A stretch of DNA of 64,000 nt, taken from positions 87,627-151,626 of the forward strand of contig JBJHDF010000006.1 of the NCBI GenBank assembly GCA_050486405.1, given 5' to 3'. The DNA comes from JBJHDF01 sp050486405 (GTDB lineage: Bacteria > Pseudomonadota > Gammaproteobacteria > Pseudomonadales > Cellvibrionaceae). The number at the start of each line of letters is the position of its first letter. The first letter of the stretch is position 1. The translations under genes and the position numbers were made by a program. The notes below the pieces were generated by a model. That model saw only the letters and a list, made by a program, of their open reading frames with translations, was not told where the DNA came from and did not search any database. Positions 28,055-37,793 of this stretch are shown piece by piece.

Positions 28055-29365
28055 TCACGGGGGACCCGTATGGAGTTCCCGCAGTTCACTGGCCGCCATG
28101 ATAGCACCGTCATTGTCGAGAGCCACCACGCGCCAGTAGTAGAGCCGGTCTGCTTCCAATCGGCCGACGACCGCCGCCGACAGGCGCGTCTCGGTAGTGG
28201 TCGCGGGGAGCAACAGACCGGCAGCACGCTGTTGCATCACATGGGTCAGTTCGCTGCGCTGCGAATCCTGGGCCGGCGGTTCATCGTAGAACTCCAGTTG
28301 ATAGGCCACCGCTCCAGAATGGCCACGCCATTGGAAGCGGGTAGTGGCATCCAGGATGGCCGCCGCTGCCGGACCCGCAAGGCGCAGCTGCGCCACCGCC
28401 TCGGGTTCTGCCGACAATTGTTGGGTCACCACATAGTGCAGCGCCACGGGCGCCTGAGTACCGGCAGGCTGCAGCACCCGCAACCGGATCATGTACAACC
28501 CCGGCTGTTGGACGGGCAGTTGCGGGCTGCGCAACCGGGCTTCGCCGCCGGCGCCCAGATACTGGCGAACATTTTCCACCGGCACAAACACCGGCTGTCC
28601 CCGGGTGGACGGTGGCGAGGCCACTTCCCAGACGGCATCGAACATGCCACTGCGGTTGTAGAGCAGGTGTGCCTCCACCTCCGCCTGCTCACCCACGGCC
28701 AGGGTGCGGGTCAAGGCACCGGATTCGAAACGCAGCGCCACCTGTGCCAGTTGCAAGCTGGTGGCCATGGGTGTGCGCGGGTCAACAGGTTCGGGTTCCG
28801 GGCCGGGAGCCGGCCCGGGGTCTGGTTCGGGTTCGGGCTCCGGCTCGGGTGACGGTGGAGGTGGCGGCATCATGGGCGGCTGCCGCAGCTCGATCATTAA
28901 TAGTCCAGCGGCGGTATCTCCATTGCTGGTGTGAAAACTGCGCACATACTGCAACTGACTGGCGCCCATGGCCGCCGCCTGATGACTGACGGCGGCGGGC
29001 ACTTGCAGGGATTCGTTGAACTGAAACGGCGCCTCGCCGCCGCCCGCCGGAGGGTTGACAACGGTGGACAGAAACTGATGACTGTGGCCCAGAGACGTCT
29101 CCGCCGCCGTGAACATGCCGCCTTCGGACATGACAGTCACCGGCACATGGTGAGTATCCGGTGCCGGCCCGGCACCGGGTATGCGCTCCGGCTCGCGAAA
29201 GAGCACCCGGCCACGCCAGGTCAACTGCACCGATGAGTTCTGACCAACAACGGCGTGGCCGTTGACCACGCAGGGGTTGGCAGTGTTGCACAGGGCGCTG
29301 AATTCCGCGCTGGCGTTGACCGCCAGCAGCAGAAGCACGACAAAAGCGATAGTTTTCACGCTCAC
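28055..29365 (-). CDS. Secreted protein with Pro/Glu linker and Fn3-like C-terminal domain
   Basis: 436 aa, signal peptide MSVKTIAFVVLLLLAVNASA. The N-terminal domain (about 20-170; FSALCNTANPCVVNGHAVVG with two close Cys) is unrecognised. Residues about 172-195 are a PEPEPEP linker. The C-terminal half has beta-sandwich character, ending with a segment typical of fibronectin-III-like folds (FQWRGHSGAVAYQLEFYDE, then RLEADRLYYWRVVALDNDG). Second gene of the operon, overlapping the barrel gene by ATGA and lying 11 bp before the sigma gene. It may be a periplasmic or surface sensor component; this is inference. Confidence 0.7.
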   Translation of the reverse strand: MSVKTIAFVVLLLLAVNASAEFSALCNTANPCVVNGHAVVGQNSSVQLTWRGRVLFREPERIPGAGPAPDTHHVPVTVMSEGGMFTAAETSLGHSHQFLSTVVNPPAGGGEAPFQFNESLQVPAAVSHQAAAMGASQLQYVRSFHTSNGDTAAGLLMIELRQPPMMPPPPPSPEPEPEPEPDPGPAPGPEPEPVDPRTPMATSLQLAQVALRFESGALTRTLAVGEQAEVEAHLLYNRSGMFDAVWEVASPPSTRGQPVFVPVENVRQYLGAGGEARLRSPQLPVQQPGLYMIRLRVLQPAGTQAPVALHYVVTQQLSAEPEAVAQLRLAGPAAAAILDATTRFQWRGHSGAVAYQLEFYDEPPAQDSQRSELTHVMQQRAAGLLLPATTTETRLSAAVVGRLEADRLYYWRVVALDNDGAIMAASELRELHTGPP

Positions 29366-31422
29366 AGGGAGCCTCCTGGATAGCGAAAGGGCATGCTGCT
29401 GCGCAATTCCAGAAACACCTGGTAACCATTGAGGCGACCGTCGGCGGTTTGCAGCAGATCTCTAAAATCGTTGCGGGAAAAACTCAGCCCCAGATCCAGC
29501 CCGGCGCGATTGTTCTTCGGCTGGCGAAACCGCCACTGGACGCTGCCGTTGACGTAGGTGCTGCGGTCATACTGAGCAAAGAATGGGTCGTTCCGGGCGT
29601 CGGTCCGGTTCAAGCCCAGGGCCAGGTTGCCGGAGAGACGGTTGGGAATCAGTACCGCGGACGCGGCCACGGAATAGAGCTGGCGGTCACTGCTGACGTC
29701 GGCTTCGAGATGGTCATCAGCCAGATACAGGGTCTGCTGCAACTGCCAACCCACGTTCAGGTTGTAGCGCTGCCCGGGGCGATAACCTGCCTGCAACTGG
29801 GTGTTGCGGGTGCGGCTGTCCAGTTGCCAGCCGGTGGCATCTTCCAGGGTGTCCACGCCATAACCTAGCGCCCAGTGACCCCGGCTGTACTGGAAGCGGG
29901 CGTTGACCGCCATCCCGGATAGGGTGTTATCGGTTTCCCAAGCATGCTCGGGGGTGTGGGTATCCTGTTGCACCGTGCTGTACAGCATCAGGCTGTAATC
30001 CGCCCTGCCCAGCCAGGCCAGGGCGCTGCCGGGCTCGGGCGCCTGCTGCTTGCTGTAGCCGCCGGTCATGTGCCACTGGCGGGTCTCGGTGGTGGCGTAG
30101 TCAGGGCTGTCATCCAGGTTGTTGTCTTCAATGGCGTAGGCCCCTTCCAGGTACCACTGACCGCGCACCAGAGTGGCGAACACCCGCCGCAGAGCCTTGT
30201 CTGCGGGCAGAAAGCTGTTGGCCAGGCTTCGGTAGTGGGTGCCCACCCGGGTGGTTTCCAGGCCCAGACTCCAGTCCAGGGGCGTGGCGTGACCGATGGC
30301 CGGCGGGTTGTACACCAGCAGCGCCGACCAGGCATCGTCACCGATCAGGTCCTCCCCCTGCCCGGTGCCGGCGAAATCATAACGGCTGCTGGCGGATTCC
30401 AGCCGCAACCGCACCCGCCGCTCCAGAAACTGGCCGTCCAGGGCCAGATTCCAGGCGCTGCCCCGGTGCACCGCGTCGTCGCCAAAACCCATGCTGGCGT
30501 AATGGGGCTGACGATAGCGACCGCTGACCCAGGCCGACTGGATATGGATATCGGCCGCGTCGGTTGCCAGCGGCCGGCTGCTCCAGCGGGCGCCGGCAAG
30601 GCGGTTTTCCCGGTCATCGAGGCCGGCGCCGGCGTCCAGGCCCATCTGCTGACTGGTGCTGGCGCCGAAGAGTGTCAGAGAGGTGTCCAGCGGTGCCAGG
30701 CTGACCCCGGTGGACAGCCCCCTTTGCTGAAAGCCGTCGAACAGCAGATCCGATCGCCCGAAGACCTGATCCCCGGCCCGCAACCGGTAGCGGCCGGAAT
30801 TGGCAGCCAGGGTAAAAGTGGGGATATCGAAGGTTCGCCCGGTGGGCGAATGGAATTCGTCGTTCATATACAGCAGATCGGCACTGGCGTTCATCTGCCA
30901 GTGATCCCCCTCCAGGCGCGATTGCAACTGGCCGCTGCCCTGCACAGTGGTTTCCCTGCCGTCGCTCTGGCTGCGCTCGGCCAGCCGCTGTCCCAGGCTG
31001 AAGTCGTAGTAACCGGCCATGCTGGCCTGGCGGACCAGTGCTGACTGCCGCACGTCTATGGTCCAGAAACCCAATTCGCGCACCCTGCCATCCCCGGCGT
31101 AGTGCATCAGGCGCAGTTCCCGCTCTCCGGCCGCCAGGGGTTGTACCGGTGCAAACACCAACCGGTTCGGCTGCCTGTCCACCATGGCGGACACATCGAT
31201 GGCATCCAGTTCCAAGGTCAGTTCATCCAGCAGGGCGGCGGGAAAATTATCGGGCAGCAGCAGTTGCAGGGGTTCGGTGGGCTGACGAAAGCTGCCGGAC
31301 TGGGGCGGCGCCAGCGCCACAAGCAGCGGTTCACCCCAGGGATCGGCAGAGCCCCGGACCAAAGAAGAAATCAATAGAAGCGGCAGGAGCAGGCAGGCCC
31401 ATACCACCAGAGTTTTGTTCAT
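29362..31422 (-). CDS. Large outer-membrane beta-barrel protein, first gene of the sigma-factor operon
   Basis: 686 aa with signal segment TLVVWACLLLPLLLISSLVRGSA. A short N-terminal globular domain (about 35-125, LLLPDNFPAALLDELTLELDAID) precedes a long run of alternating strands with frequent aromatic girdle residues, as in a large barrel. No TonB box or plug motif was seen, so it is not an obvious TonB-dependent receptor. Start ATG 31422, with AGGGA upstream. It heads a five-gene set with four-base or very short spacing. Ligand unknown. Confidence 0.7.
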   Translation of the reverse strand: MNKTLVVWACLLLPLLLISSLVRGSADPWGEPLLVALAPPQSGSFRQPTEPLQLLLPDNFPAALLDELTLELDAIDVSAMVDRQPNRLVFAPVQPLAAGERELRLMHYAGDGRVRELGFWTIDVRQSALVRQASMAGYYDFSLGQRLAERSQSDGRETTVQGSGQLQSRLEGDHWQMNASADLLYMNDEFHSPTGRTFDIPTFTLAANSGRYRLRAGDQVFGRSDLLFDGFQQRGLSTGVSLAPLDTSLTLFGASTSQQMGLDAGAGLDDRENRLAGARWSSRPLATDAADIHIQSAWVSGRYRQPHYASMGFGDDAVHRGSAWNLALDGQFLERRVRLRLESASSRYDFAGTGQGEDLIGDDAWSALLVYNPPAIGHATPLDWSLGLETTRVGTHYRSLANSFLPADKALRRVFATLVRGQWYLEGAYAIEDNNLDDSPDYATTETRQWHMTGGYSKQQAPEPGSALAWLGRADYSLMLYSTVQQDTHTPEHAWETDNTLSGMAVNARFQYSRGHWALGYGVDTLEDATGWQLDSRTRNTQLQAGYRPGQRYNLNVGWQLQQTLYLADDHLEADVSSDRQLYSVAASAVLIPNRLSGNLALGLNRTDARNDPFFAQYDRSTYVNGSVQWRFRQPKNNRAGLDLGLSFSRNDFRDLLQTADGRLNGYQVFLELRSSMPFRYPGGSL

Positions 31423-31639
31423 TAACGCCGTATCCCTGTCGAGCAGTGGGAGGATCGGGGCGTCCGTAACCTCTTGCGCCCACTAGTGGGTCGACCGCAA
31501 CAGCATTCCGGTTCAAATTATTTTCCGATTGATCCCTGCCAACTTTTACAGCGTATCAGACCGGGTAGTCAAGCATTCGCTGGCGACCCTCTGGCCGCCA
31601 GACACACATTCTTGAGTCATTGTGTAAGGAGTCACAGTT

Positions 31640-32638
31640 ATGAACAGCACCTTCAAATTGTTATCCATGTTTACTCTGATCCTGGGGTTGGCTGCCTGCG
31701 GCAGTAGCAGCAGTAGTAACGGAAGCGGAAGCCAACCGCCGCCGCCACCGCCCGCACCAGCACCGGCGCCCGAAGTAGGCACCATTGTCGACGTGGCCGT
31801 TGAAAACGGTGGTTTCACAACTCTGGTCACCGCACTGCAGGCGACAGGCCTGGACGCGGTGCTGGACGACGAGGATGGCACTTTTACGGTGTTTGCTCCC
31901 ACCGATGATGCCTTTGCGCTGCTGGGCAGCGAAACCATAACGGCCCTGCTGGGCGACACCGATGCACTCAGCAACATTCTGCTCTACCACGTTGTCGCCG
32001 GCGCGGAAATACTTGCCGATGCGGCCATCAGCGTGGCCAGCGGTAGCGACTCCCTGGTGGAGATGGCCAACGGTGACAACGCCGGCCTGTCCCTGGCTGG
32101 CGGCACTCTGTACGTGAATCTCTCCAGCGTGCTCACCCCGGACGTAATGGCGAGCAATGGCGTCATTCATGTCATCGACAAGGTGATGCTGCCCCCGGCG
32201 GAAATGGGCGAGCCCACTGCCAATATTGTTGAAACAGCGATTGCCGCCGGCAACTTCAACACGCTGGTTGACGCCGTGGTCGCCGCCGGCCTCGATGGCG
32301 TACTGGCTGACGAAGACGCCACTTTCACCGTATTCGCGCCCACCGACGACGCCTTCGATAAAATCGACAGCGCAACGCTGACCGCGCTGATGGCGGACAT
32401 ACCGACACTGACCCAGATATTGCTGCACCACGTGGTGGGCGGAGCCGCCGTGGATTCAGTAACCGCGTTCACGCTGAACGGCACCAGCGTCAACTCTGCC
32501 GCCGACATAGATTTGAGCATCGACATCGTCGACGGCATGCTGCAGATCGAAGGCTCCGACGTCGTGATGTTCGACATTTACACCAGCAACGGCATCATCC
32601 ACGTGATCGACACGGTAATCACTTCCTCCCTGGAGTGA
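31640..32638 (+). CDS. Fasciclin (FAS1) two-domain lipoprotein
   Basis: 332 aa, lipobox LGLAAC with Cys20, then a Ser/Pro-rich tether. Two FAS1 domains cover about 45-185 and 190-330. Each has the H1-type TVFAPTDDAF and an H2-type segment ending NGVIHVIDKVMLP and NGIIHVIDTVITS. FAS1 proteins act in adhesion and surface contact. Preceded by AAGGAG at about nine bases. The 217-bp gap to the divergent barrel operon must hold both promoters. Confidence 0.93.
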   Translation: MNSTFKLLSMFTLILGLAACGSSSSSNGSGSQPPPPPPAPAPAPEVGTIVDVAVENGGFTTLVTALQATGLDAVLDDEDGTFTVFAPTDDAFALLGSETITALLGDTDALSNILLYHVVAGAEILADAAISVASGSDSLVEMANGDNAGLSLAGGTLYVNLSSVLTPDVMASNGVIHVIDKVMLPPAEMGEPTANIVETAIAAGNFNTLVDAVVAAGLDGVLADEDATFTVFAPTDDAFDKIDSATLTALMADIPTLTQILLHHVVGGAAVDSVTAFTLNGTSVNSAADIDLSIDIVDGMLQIEGSDVVMFDIYTSNGIIHVIDTVITSSLE

Positions 32639-32693
32639 TCGCCGACATGCTACTGGCCAGGGACGGCCACTTCCCCCTCCCGCCGCTGGCGGA

Positions 32694-32723
32694 TTGAACA
32701 GCCACCCCCCGATTGTGTATAAT
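32694..32723 (+). promoter_or_regulatory. Sigma-70 promoter for acnB
   Basis: TTGAAC (32694-32699), an 18-bp spacer and a perfect TATAAT (32718-32723). A start near 32730 gives a leader of about 128 nt before the GTG at 32858. Confidence 0.7.
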
Positions 32724-32857
32724 TCGCGCCCGATTTGCCGTGCTTGCCCTCCCCTTTTGCCAATGCGGCCAATATCATCCATGACCGTCATGGATAGCCT
32801 CCTAACGTAGCGATCCTGCCGCAGGAGTAGCTCTATACAACCAGAGGACACCCAATC

Positions 32858-35476
32858 GTGCTTGAAGCCTACCGCAATCATGTCGCCGAGCGCGCCGAAC
32901 AAGGCGTACCCCCCAAACCCCTCAACGCCGAACAGGTCGCCGGCCTGGTGGAGTTGCTGAAAAGCCCGCCCGCCGGAGAGGAAAGCTTTCTGCTGGACCT
33001 GATCAGCAACCGGGTCCCGCCGGGGGTGGACGAGGCCGCCTACGTCAAGGCCGCCTTTCTCAGCGCCATAGTGCGCGGCGAAGCCGCCTCGCCCCTGATC
33101 GACCGGGCCCAGGCGGTCAAACTGCTGGGCAATATGCACGGCGGCTACAATATCGAGACCCTGGTGAATCTGCTGGACGGTGCCGAACTGGCGCCCCTGG
33201 CCGCCGAGGAGCTCAAGCACACATTGCTGATGTTCGAGGCCTTTCACGATGTGGCGGAAAAGGCCAGGGCCGGCAACAGTCACGCCCAGGGCGTACTGGA
33301 GTCCTGGGCCGAGGGCGAGTGGTTCACCCGCCGCCCGGCTGTGCCCGAGAGCATCAAACTCACGGTTTTCAAGGTCACCGGCGAAACCAACACCGACGAC
33401 CTGTCCCCGGCCCAGGACGCCTGGTCCCGCCCGGACATCCCCCTGCACGCCCGCGCCATGTACAAGATGGAGCGCGGGGGCCTGAACCCGGACCAGCCCG
33501 GTGAGGTCGGTCCGCTGCAACAGATCGAGACCCTGAAAACCAAAGGCTACCCGCTGGCCTTCGTGGGCGACGTGGTCGGCACCGGCTCCAGCCGCAAATC
33601 CGCCACCAACTCGGTGCTCTGGTACATCGGCGACGACATCCCCGGCGTGCCCAACAAGCGCACTGGCGGCGTCTGCATCGGCAGCAAGGTGGCCCCGATC
33701 TTCTACAACACCATGGAAGACGCCGGCGCCCTGGTCTTTGAGGCCCCGGTGGACGACCTGAATATGGGTGACGTGATCGAGGTGCGCCCCTACGACGGCA
33801 AGATCCACAACGCCGAGACCGGCGCGCTGATCTGCGAGTTCGGCCTTAAGTCCCAGGTGCTGCTGGACGAAGTACGCGCTGGCGGCCGCATCCCGCTGAT
33901 CATTGGCCGCGGCCTTACCGCCAAGGCCCGCGAAGCCCTGGGCCTGGGGGAGAGCGAGCTGTTCCGCAAGCCCGAGCAACCCGAAGACACCGGCAAGGGC
34001 TACACCCTGGCGCAGAAAATGGTGGGCAAGGCCTGCGGCATGGAGGGCATCCGCCCCGGCACCTACTGCGAACCCCATATGACCACCGTGGGCTCCCAGG
34101 ACACCACCGGCCCCATGACCCGGGACGAACTCAAGGACCTGGCCTGTCTGGGCTTCTCCGCCGATCTGACCATGCAGTCCTTCTGCCACACCGCCGCCTA
34201 CCCCAAGCCGGTGGACATAGACACCCAGCACACCCTGCCCGACTTTATCATGACCCGCGGCGGCGTCTCCCTGCGCCCCGGCGACGGCATCATTCACAGC
34301 TGGCTCAACCGCATGTTGCTGCCCGACACCGTGGGCACCGGCGGTGACTCCCACACCCGCTTCCCCCTGGGCATCTCCTTCCCGGCCGGCTCCGGCCTGG
34401 TGGCCTTTGCCGCGGCCACCGGCGTTATGCCGCTGGACATGCCCGAATCGGTGCTGGTGCGCTTCAAGGGCGAGATGCAACCCGGCATCACCCTGCGCGA
34501 CCTGGTCAACGCCATCCCCTACTACGCCATCCAGCAGGGCCTGCTCACCGTAGACAAGAAAGGCAAGAAGAACATCTTCTCCGGCCGCATCCTGGAAGTG
34601 GAAGGCCTGCCCCACCTGAAAGTGGAACAGGCGTTTGAAATCTCCGACGCCTCCGCCGAACGCTCCGCTGCCGGCTGCACCATCAAGCTGGATCGGGAAC
34701 CCATCATCGAATACCTGAACTCCAACATCACCATGCTGCGCTGGATGATCGAGCAGGGCTACGGCGATGTGCGCACCCTGGAGCGCCGGGCACGCAAGAT
34801 GGAAGAATGGCTGGCCAACCCGGAACTTATGGAAGCCGACACCGACGCCGAATACGCCGCCGTGATCGAGATCGACCTGGCGGACGTCAAGGAACCCATC
34901 CTCGCCTGCCCCAACGATCCGGACGACGTGAAAAAACTCTCCGAGGTACAGGGTGCAAAAATCGACGAGGTGTTTATCGGCTCCTGCATGACCAACATCG
35001 GCCACTTCCGCGCCGCCGGCAAACTGCTGGACGCCACCAAAGACGAACTGGCCACCCGCCTGTGGATAGCCCCGCCCACCAAAATGGACGAACACCAGTT
35101 GATGGAAGAAGGCTACTTCAACATCTTCGGCCGCAAAGGTGCCCGCACCGAAATGCCCGGCTGCTCCCTGTGCATGGGCAACCAGGCCCGGGTGGCGCCA
35201 GGCGCCACGGTGGTCTCCACCTCCACCCGCAACTTCCCCAACCGCCTGGGCAACGGCGCCAACGTCTACCTGGCCTCGGCGGAACTGGCGGCGGTCGCCG
35301 CCGTCATCGGCAAACTGCCCACCCCAGCGGAATACCTGGAGTACGTAAAAGACATCAACAGCATGGCCGGGGAAATCTACCGCTACCTGAACTTCAATGA
35401 GATCGAGGAGTACCAGAAAGCGGCCAACGAAGGGCAGAAAATTGCGGCTGTGCAGATTGAGGATGTGACAGTCTAG
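32858..35476 (+). CDS. acnB: Aconitate hydratase B
   Basis: TCA-cycle [4Fe-4S] enzyme isomerising citrate to isocitrate, 872 aa (E. coli 865). The N-terminus LEAYRNHVAERAEQGV is the AcnB HEAT-like domain. Cluster Cys residues appear as GSCMTNIGH and PGCSLCMGNQARV near 708 and 768-771. Substrate regions GTGGDSHTRFPLGISFPAGS and GDVVGTGSSRKSATNS are intact. GTG start with AGAGGA upstream. A strong terminator follows. Confidence 0.98.
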   Translation: MLEAYRNHVAERAEQGVPPKPLNAEQVAGLVELLKSPPAGEESFLLDLISNRVPPGVDEAAYVKAAFLSAIVRGEAASPLIDRAQAVKLLGNMHGGYNIETLVNLLDGAELAPLAAEELKHTLLMFEAFHDVAEKARAGNSHAQGVLESWAEGEWFTRRPAVPESIKLTVFKVTGETNTDDLSPAQDAWSRPDIPLHARAMYKMERGGLNPDQPGEVGPLQQIETLKTKGYPLAFVGDVVGTGSSRKSATNSVLWYIGDDIPGVPNKRTGGVCIGSKVAPIFYNTMEDAGALVFEAPVDDLNMGDVIEVRPYDGKIHNAETGALICEFGLKSQVLLDEVRAGGRIPLIIGRGLTAKAREALGLGESELFRKPEQPEDTGKGYTLAQKMVGKACGMEGIRPGTYCEPHMTTVGSQDTTGPMTRDELKDLACLGFSADLTMQSFCHTAAYPKPVDIDTQHTLPDFIMTRGGVSLRPGDGIIHSWLNRMLLPDTVGTGGDSHTRFPLGISFPAGSGLVAFAAATGVMPLDMPESVLVRFKGEMQPGITLRDLVNAIPYYAIQQGLLTVDKKGKKNIFSGRILEVEGLPHLKVEQAFEISDASAERSAAGCTIKLDREPIIEYLNSNITMLRWMIEQGYGDVRTLERRARKMEEWLANPELMEADTDAEYAAVIEIDLADVKEPILACPNDPDDVKKLSEVQGAKIDEVFIGSCMTNIGHFRAAGKLLDATKDELATRLWIAPPTKMDEHQLMEEGYFNIFGRKGARTEMPGCSLCMGNQARVAPGATVVSTSTRNFPNRLGNGANVYLASAELAAVAAVIGKLPTPAEYLEYVKDINSMAGEIYRYLNFNEIEEYQKAANEGQKIAAVQIEDVTV

Positions 35477-35501
35477 CTCCCTGGACGCGAGCTAAACCCA
35501 T

Positions 35502-35540
35502 AACCAAAAGCGCAGCCTTAAGGCGGCTGCGCTTTTGGTT
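35502..35540. terminator. Intrinsic terminator after acnB
   Basis: A perfect 16-bp inverted repeat AACCAAAAGCGCAGCC against 35525-35540 with a 7-base loop. The stem base gives A-rich and T-rich flanks (GCTTTTGGTT), so it can serve acnB and the convergent gene ending at 35583. Confidence 0.85.
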
Positions 35541-35582
35541 ATGCTTCTCGATTACTACGTAACTGCCTTACGGCCCCAAACA

Positions 35583-36182
35583 TTACCAACTCCTAAAAGT
35601 GTAGCTGTAACCGATAGAAAGCTGCAGGTCGCTATCCTCAATCCTCTGTATATTGCTAAGTAAAATTACATGCGTATCCCGGTCAGAGCGATACAGACGA
35701 CCCTGCTCTCGGTATTCCATTTCTCTGCGAGAACGACCGCCGTCAAACACACGGTACATTGCACCCACGTCCACGCGGTGGCGGCGATCTCTGGACAAGG
35801 CAAGACGCAAACCACCACCAATCGACAGCCCGTAGAATCGTCTAACATCTTTGTCGGAAAGCGAACAGCTACCCTCCGAGTCCGAGGGACAAACGTTCAA
35901 ATAGCCATTGTTGCCGTAGTGGACGCTCAGCCTGGGCTGAACGAGCGGCTGCCCCGAACGGATATAGTAGTGTGCCCTGACGGCGGGCCTACGCGCGGTG
36001 CCATAGATTACACCAGCATCGAAGCGCCCATGCTGATAAGCCAAATCTACTCCACCCCCCGGGCCACCCCAGGAACCGTACAAAGGCCCACCCCCTGCTC
36101 CGAGGGAGAACCTGCTCTCTGATGCCCCATGCACATGAATGCAGAAGAGCAGCAAAACGATGCCAACTGAAAACCTGGTCAT
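35583..36182 (-). CDS. Small outer-membrane beta-barrel protein, unknown
   Basis: 199 aa. Signal peptide MTRFSVGIVLLLFCIHVHGA, then alternating strands (FSLGAGGGPLYGSWGGPGGG) ending in the C-terminal aromatic signature SIGYSYTFRSW typical of eight-stranded barrels. One Cys pair (CPSDSEGSC) may form a disulphide. Lower GC than its neighbours. The start is uncertain between ATG 36182 and TTG 36191. Confidence 0.6.
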   Translation of the reverse strand: MTRFSVGIVLLLFCIHVHGASESRFSLGAGGGPLYGSWGGPGGGVDLAYQHGRFDAGVIYGTARRPAVRAHYYIRSGQPLVQPRLSVHYGNNGYLNVCPSDSEGSCSLSDKDVRRFYGLSIGGGLRLALSRDRRHRVDVGAMYRVFDGGRSRREMEYREQGRLYRSDRDTHVILLSNIQRIEDSDLQLSIGYSYTFRSW

Positions 36183-36234
36183 AATAATCAATCTTCATGT
36201 ACTGGAATCACCGCCACGGACAAAGCGCGACGCG

Positions 36235-37146
36235 CTAGCGGATAATATCGGCGTCGGGCAACAGCTCGGGTTGACCCCGGCCCAAGTCTTCGGGCAGGTT
36301 GGGATTCTCCAGGACAATCACCCTGGGCGTTGGTGTGCGCAGCGTCTCCAGAAAATCGCCGTAGTGCTCCTCGAACAACGCATCCAGACTGCCGTCACGT
36401 TTTGCGCTGGCCAGGCCCAGAGTGAGTCGTTCGCTCAGCTCTGGGCGGTTAACACTGACCTGAATATGAATGTGCAAAGGATAGTAGATGACCAGTTCCG
36501 GCACTATCGCCAATTGCTCGGCATAGCCCGACGCGGCCAGCGAATCCTCCACTTCCAGCGCGCCCAGAGGGAAATAGTCAAAGCGCTTACGTGTCAGCAT
36601 GGTGTAGAGCTGGGCAATGTTGGCGCCCTCCACCACGGGTAGGTCGGCATGTTGCAGCACCGCAATATCGCTCCAGCCAGCCCCCTGGCCCGCCGAAAAC
36701 TGCCGCAGGTCATCCAGGCTCTGTATGGCCTGGAATCTGGGCAAGTCCTCACGCCGCACGATCAACCTGCGGTAGCCCATCAAACCGTTGGCCAGGGGTG
36801 TGGGGATTACGGTCATGGGAGGATCGGGCTGGAGGTTCACCCGCCAGATAGGGGCATTTCTCATGGCGATGGTTTTGCCGTCGCGCAACTCGCGTATGGC
36901 CCGCTCGATGCTGCGATGCTCGTTGTCCTGGATCAGGAGGAAATCACCGTAATCCGCACGGGTTCTTTCCAGGGCCAGTCCGATAACGGCCTCTTCATAG
37001 GCGATGCGTGTACTGGTGATTCCCCACACCCACAGCGGCACAACTTGCGGTGATTCTGGAGTGTCCGCGTTCACTGATGCCGCAATGACGGTGCACAACA
37101 GCAAGGAGTATAAGCGCAACACGCAACGTTTTGCAGATAGTGTCAT
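36235..37146 (-). CDS. Orphan periplasmic solute-binding-like protein, paralogue 1
   Basis: 303 aa with signal peptide ending IAASVNA. The pattern follows bacterial extracellular solute-binding folds: LIVRREDLPRFQAIQSLDDLRQFSAGQGAGW-type hinge, then a second lobe with YFPLGALEVEDSLA. No permease or ATPase gene is nearby. It is similar in plan and motifs to the protein at 50238-51122 (both have LxDLxxxxxGQGxxWxDxAxLxH). It follows the thioredoxin-like gene by 62 bp and may be the end of the fucose/xyloglucan operon. Confidence 0.7.
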   Translation of the reverse strand: MTLSAKRCVLRLYSLLLCTVIAASVNADTPESPQVVPLWVWGITSTRIAYEEAVIGLALERTRADYGDFLLIQDNEHRSIERAIRELRDGKTIAMRNAPIWRVNLQPDPPMTVIPTPLANGLMGYRRLIVRREDLPRFQAIQSLDDLRQFSAGQGAGWSDIAVLQHADLPVVEGANIAQLYTMLTRKRFDYFPLGALEVEDSLAASGYAEQLAIVPELVIYYPLHIHIQVSVNRPELSERLTLGLASAKRDGSLDALFEEHYGDFLETLRTPTPRVIVLENPNLPEDLGRGQPELLPDADIIR

Positions 37147-37208
37147 CGTGAACTCCTTTTAACAGTTTGGCCCCGGCGCCGAACCTCCACAACCGGAGGG
37201 AGAGTCCT

Positions 37209-37769
37209 TTACGCCTCCACCTTCCACTTGATATTGCAACCCAGGCTCGGCTGCTGATCCGGCGAGGGCTGTTCGCCCCGGGACAGAGCGCGGCCAGCGG
37301 CGAGCAGGTCTTCACCAGTGACCGGGATGTCATTGCCGGGGCGACTACCGTCCATCTGGCCGCGATAGACGAGCTTCTGCTTGGAGTCGAAGAGATAGAA
37401 GTCCGGGGTGCAGGCGGCATCGAAGATGCGGGCCACATCCTGGCTTTCGTCGTACAGGTAAGGAAAATCAAAACCGTACTTTTCAGCAAACCCCGGCATT
37501 TTTTCCGGCGCATCGTCCGGGTAGGTTTCCGGGTCATTGGAGCTGATGGCCACACACTGGATACCCAGAGCTGCCAACTCGGTGCTCAGTTGCTTCAAAA
37601 AAGGCGCTATGTGCAACACAAAGGGGCAGTGGTTGCAGATAAACATCACCAACAACCCCTTGTCGCCCTGACACTCGGGAACGGATACCAAATGTCCGCC
37701 GGGCTCCGGCAGGGTGACATCGGGCAACCGGGTGCCCAGGGGCAGCATGTTAGAAGGGGTGCGGGCCAT
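37209..37769 (-). CDS. Thioredoxin-family protein (AhpC/TSA-like)
   Basis: 186 aa, no signal peptide. The redox motif FICNHCPFV gives Cys residues near 46 and 49, in the form characteristic of a peroxiredoxin-like group with CNHCPF. ISSNDPETYPDD and TPDFYLFD follow as usual. Probably cytoplasmic disulphide or peroxide chemistry. It starts 24 bp after the GH74 stop codon on the same strand; why it is in this operon is not evident. Confidence 0.85.
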   Translation of the reverse strand: MARTPSNMLPLGTRLPDVTLPEPGGHLVSVPECQGDKGLLVMFICNHCPFVLHIAPFLKQLSTELAALGIQCVAISSNDPETYPDDAPEKMPGFAEKYGFDFPYLYDESQDVARIFDAACTPDFYLFDSKQKLVYRGQMDGSRPGNDIPVTGEDLLAAGRALSRGEQPSPDQQPSLGCNIKWKVEA

Positions 37770-37793
37770 GGTTAATCTCCCTTGGTCATTCAG

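Noticed and set aside
32456..35095. 879-codon open frame antisense to acnB
   Set aside because: It mirrors acnB codon structure (His/Gly/Val-rich product), has no signal or domain, and runs into the fasciclin gene. Composition artefact.
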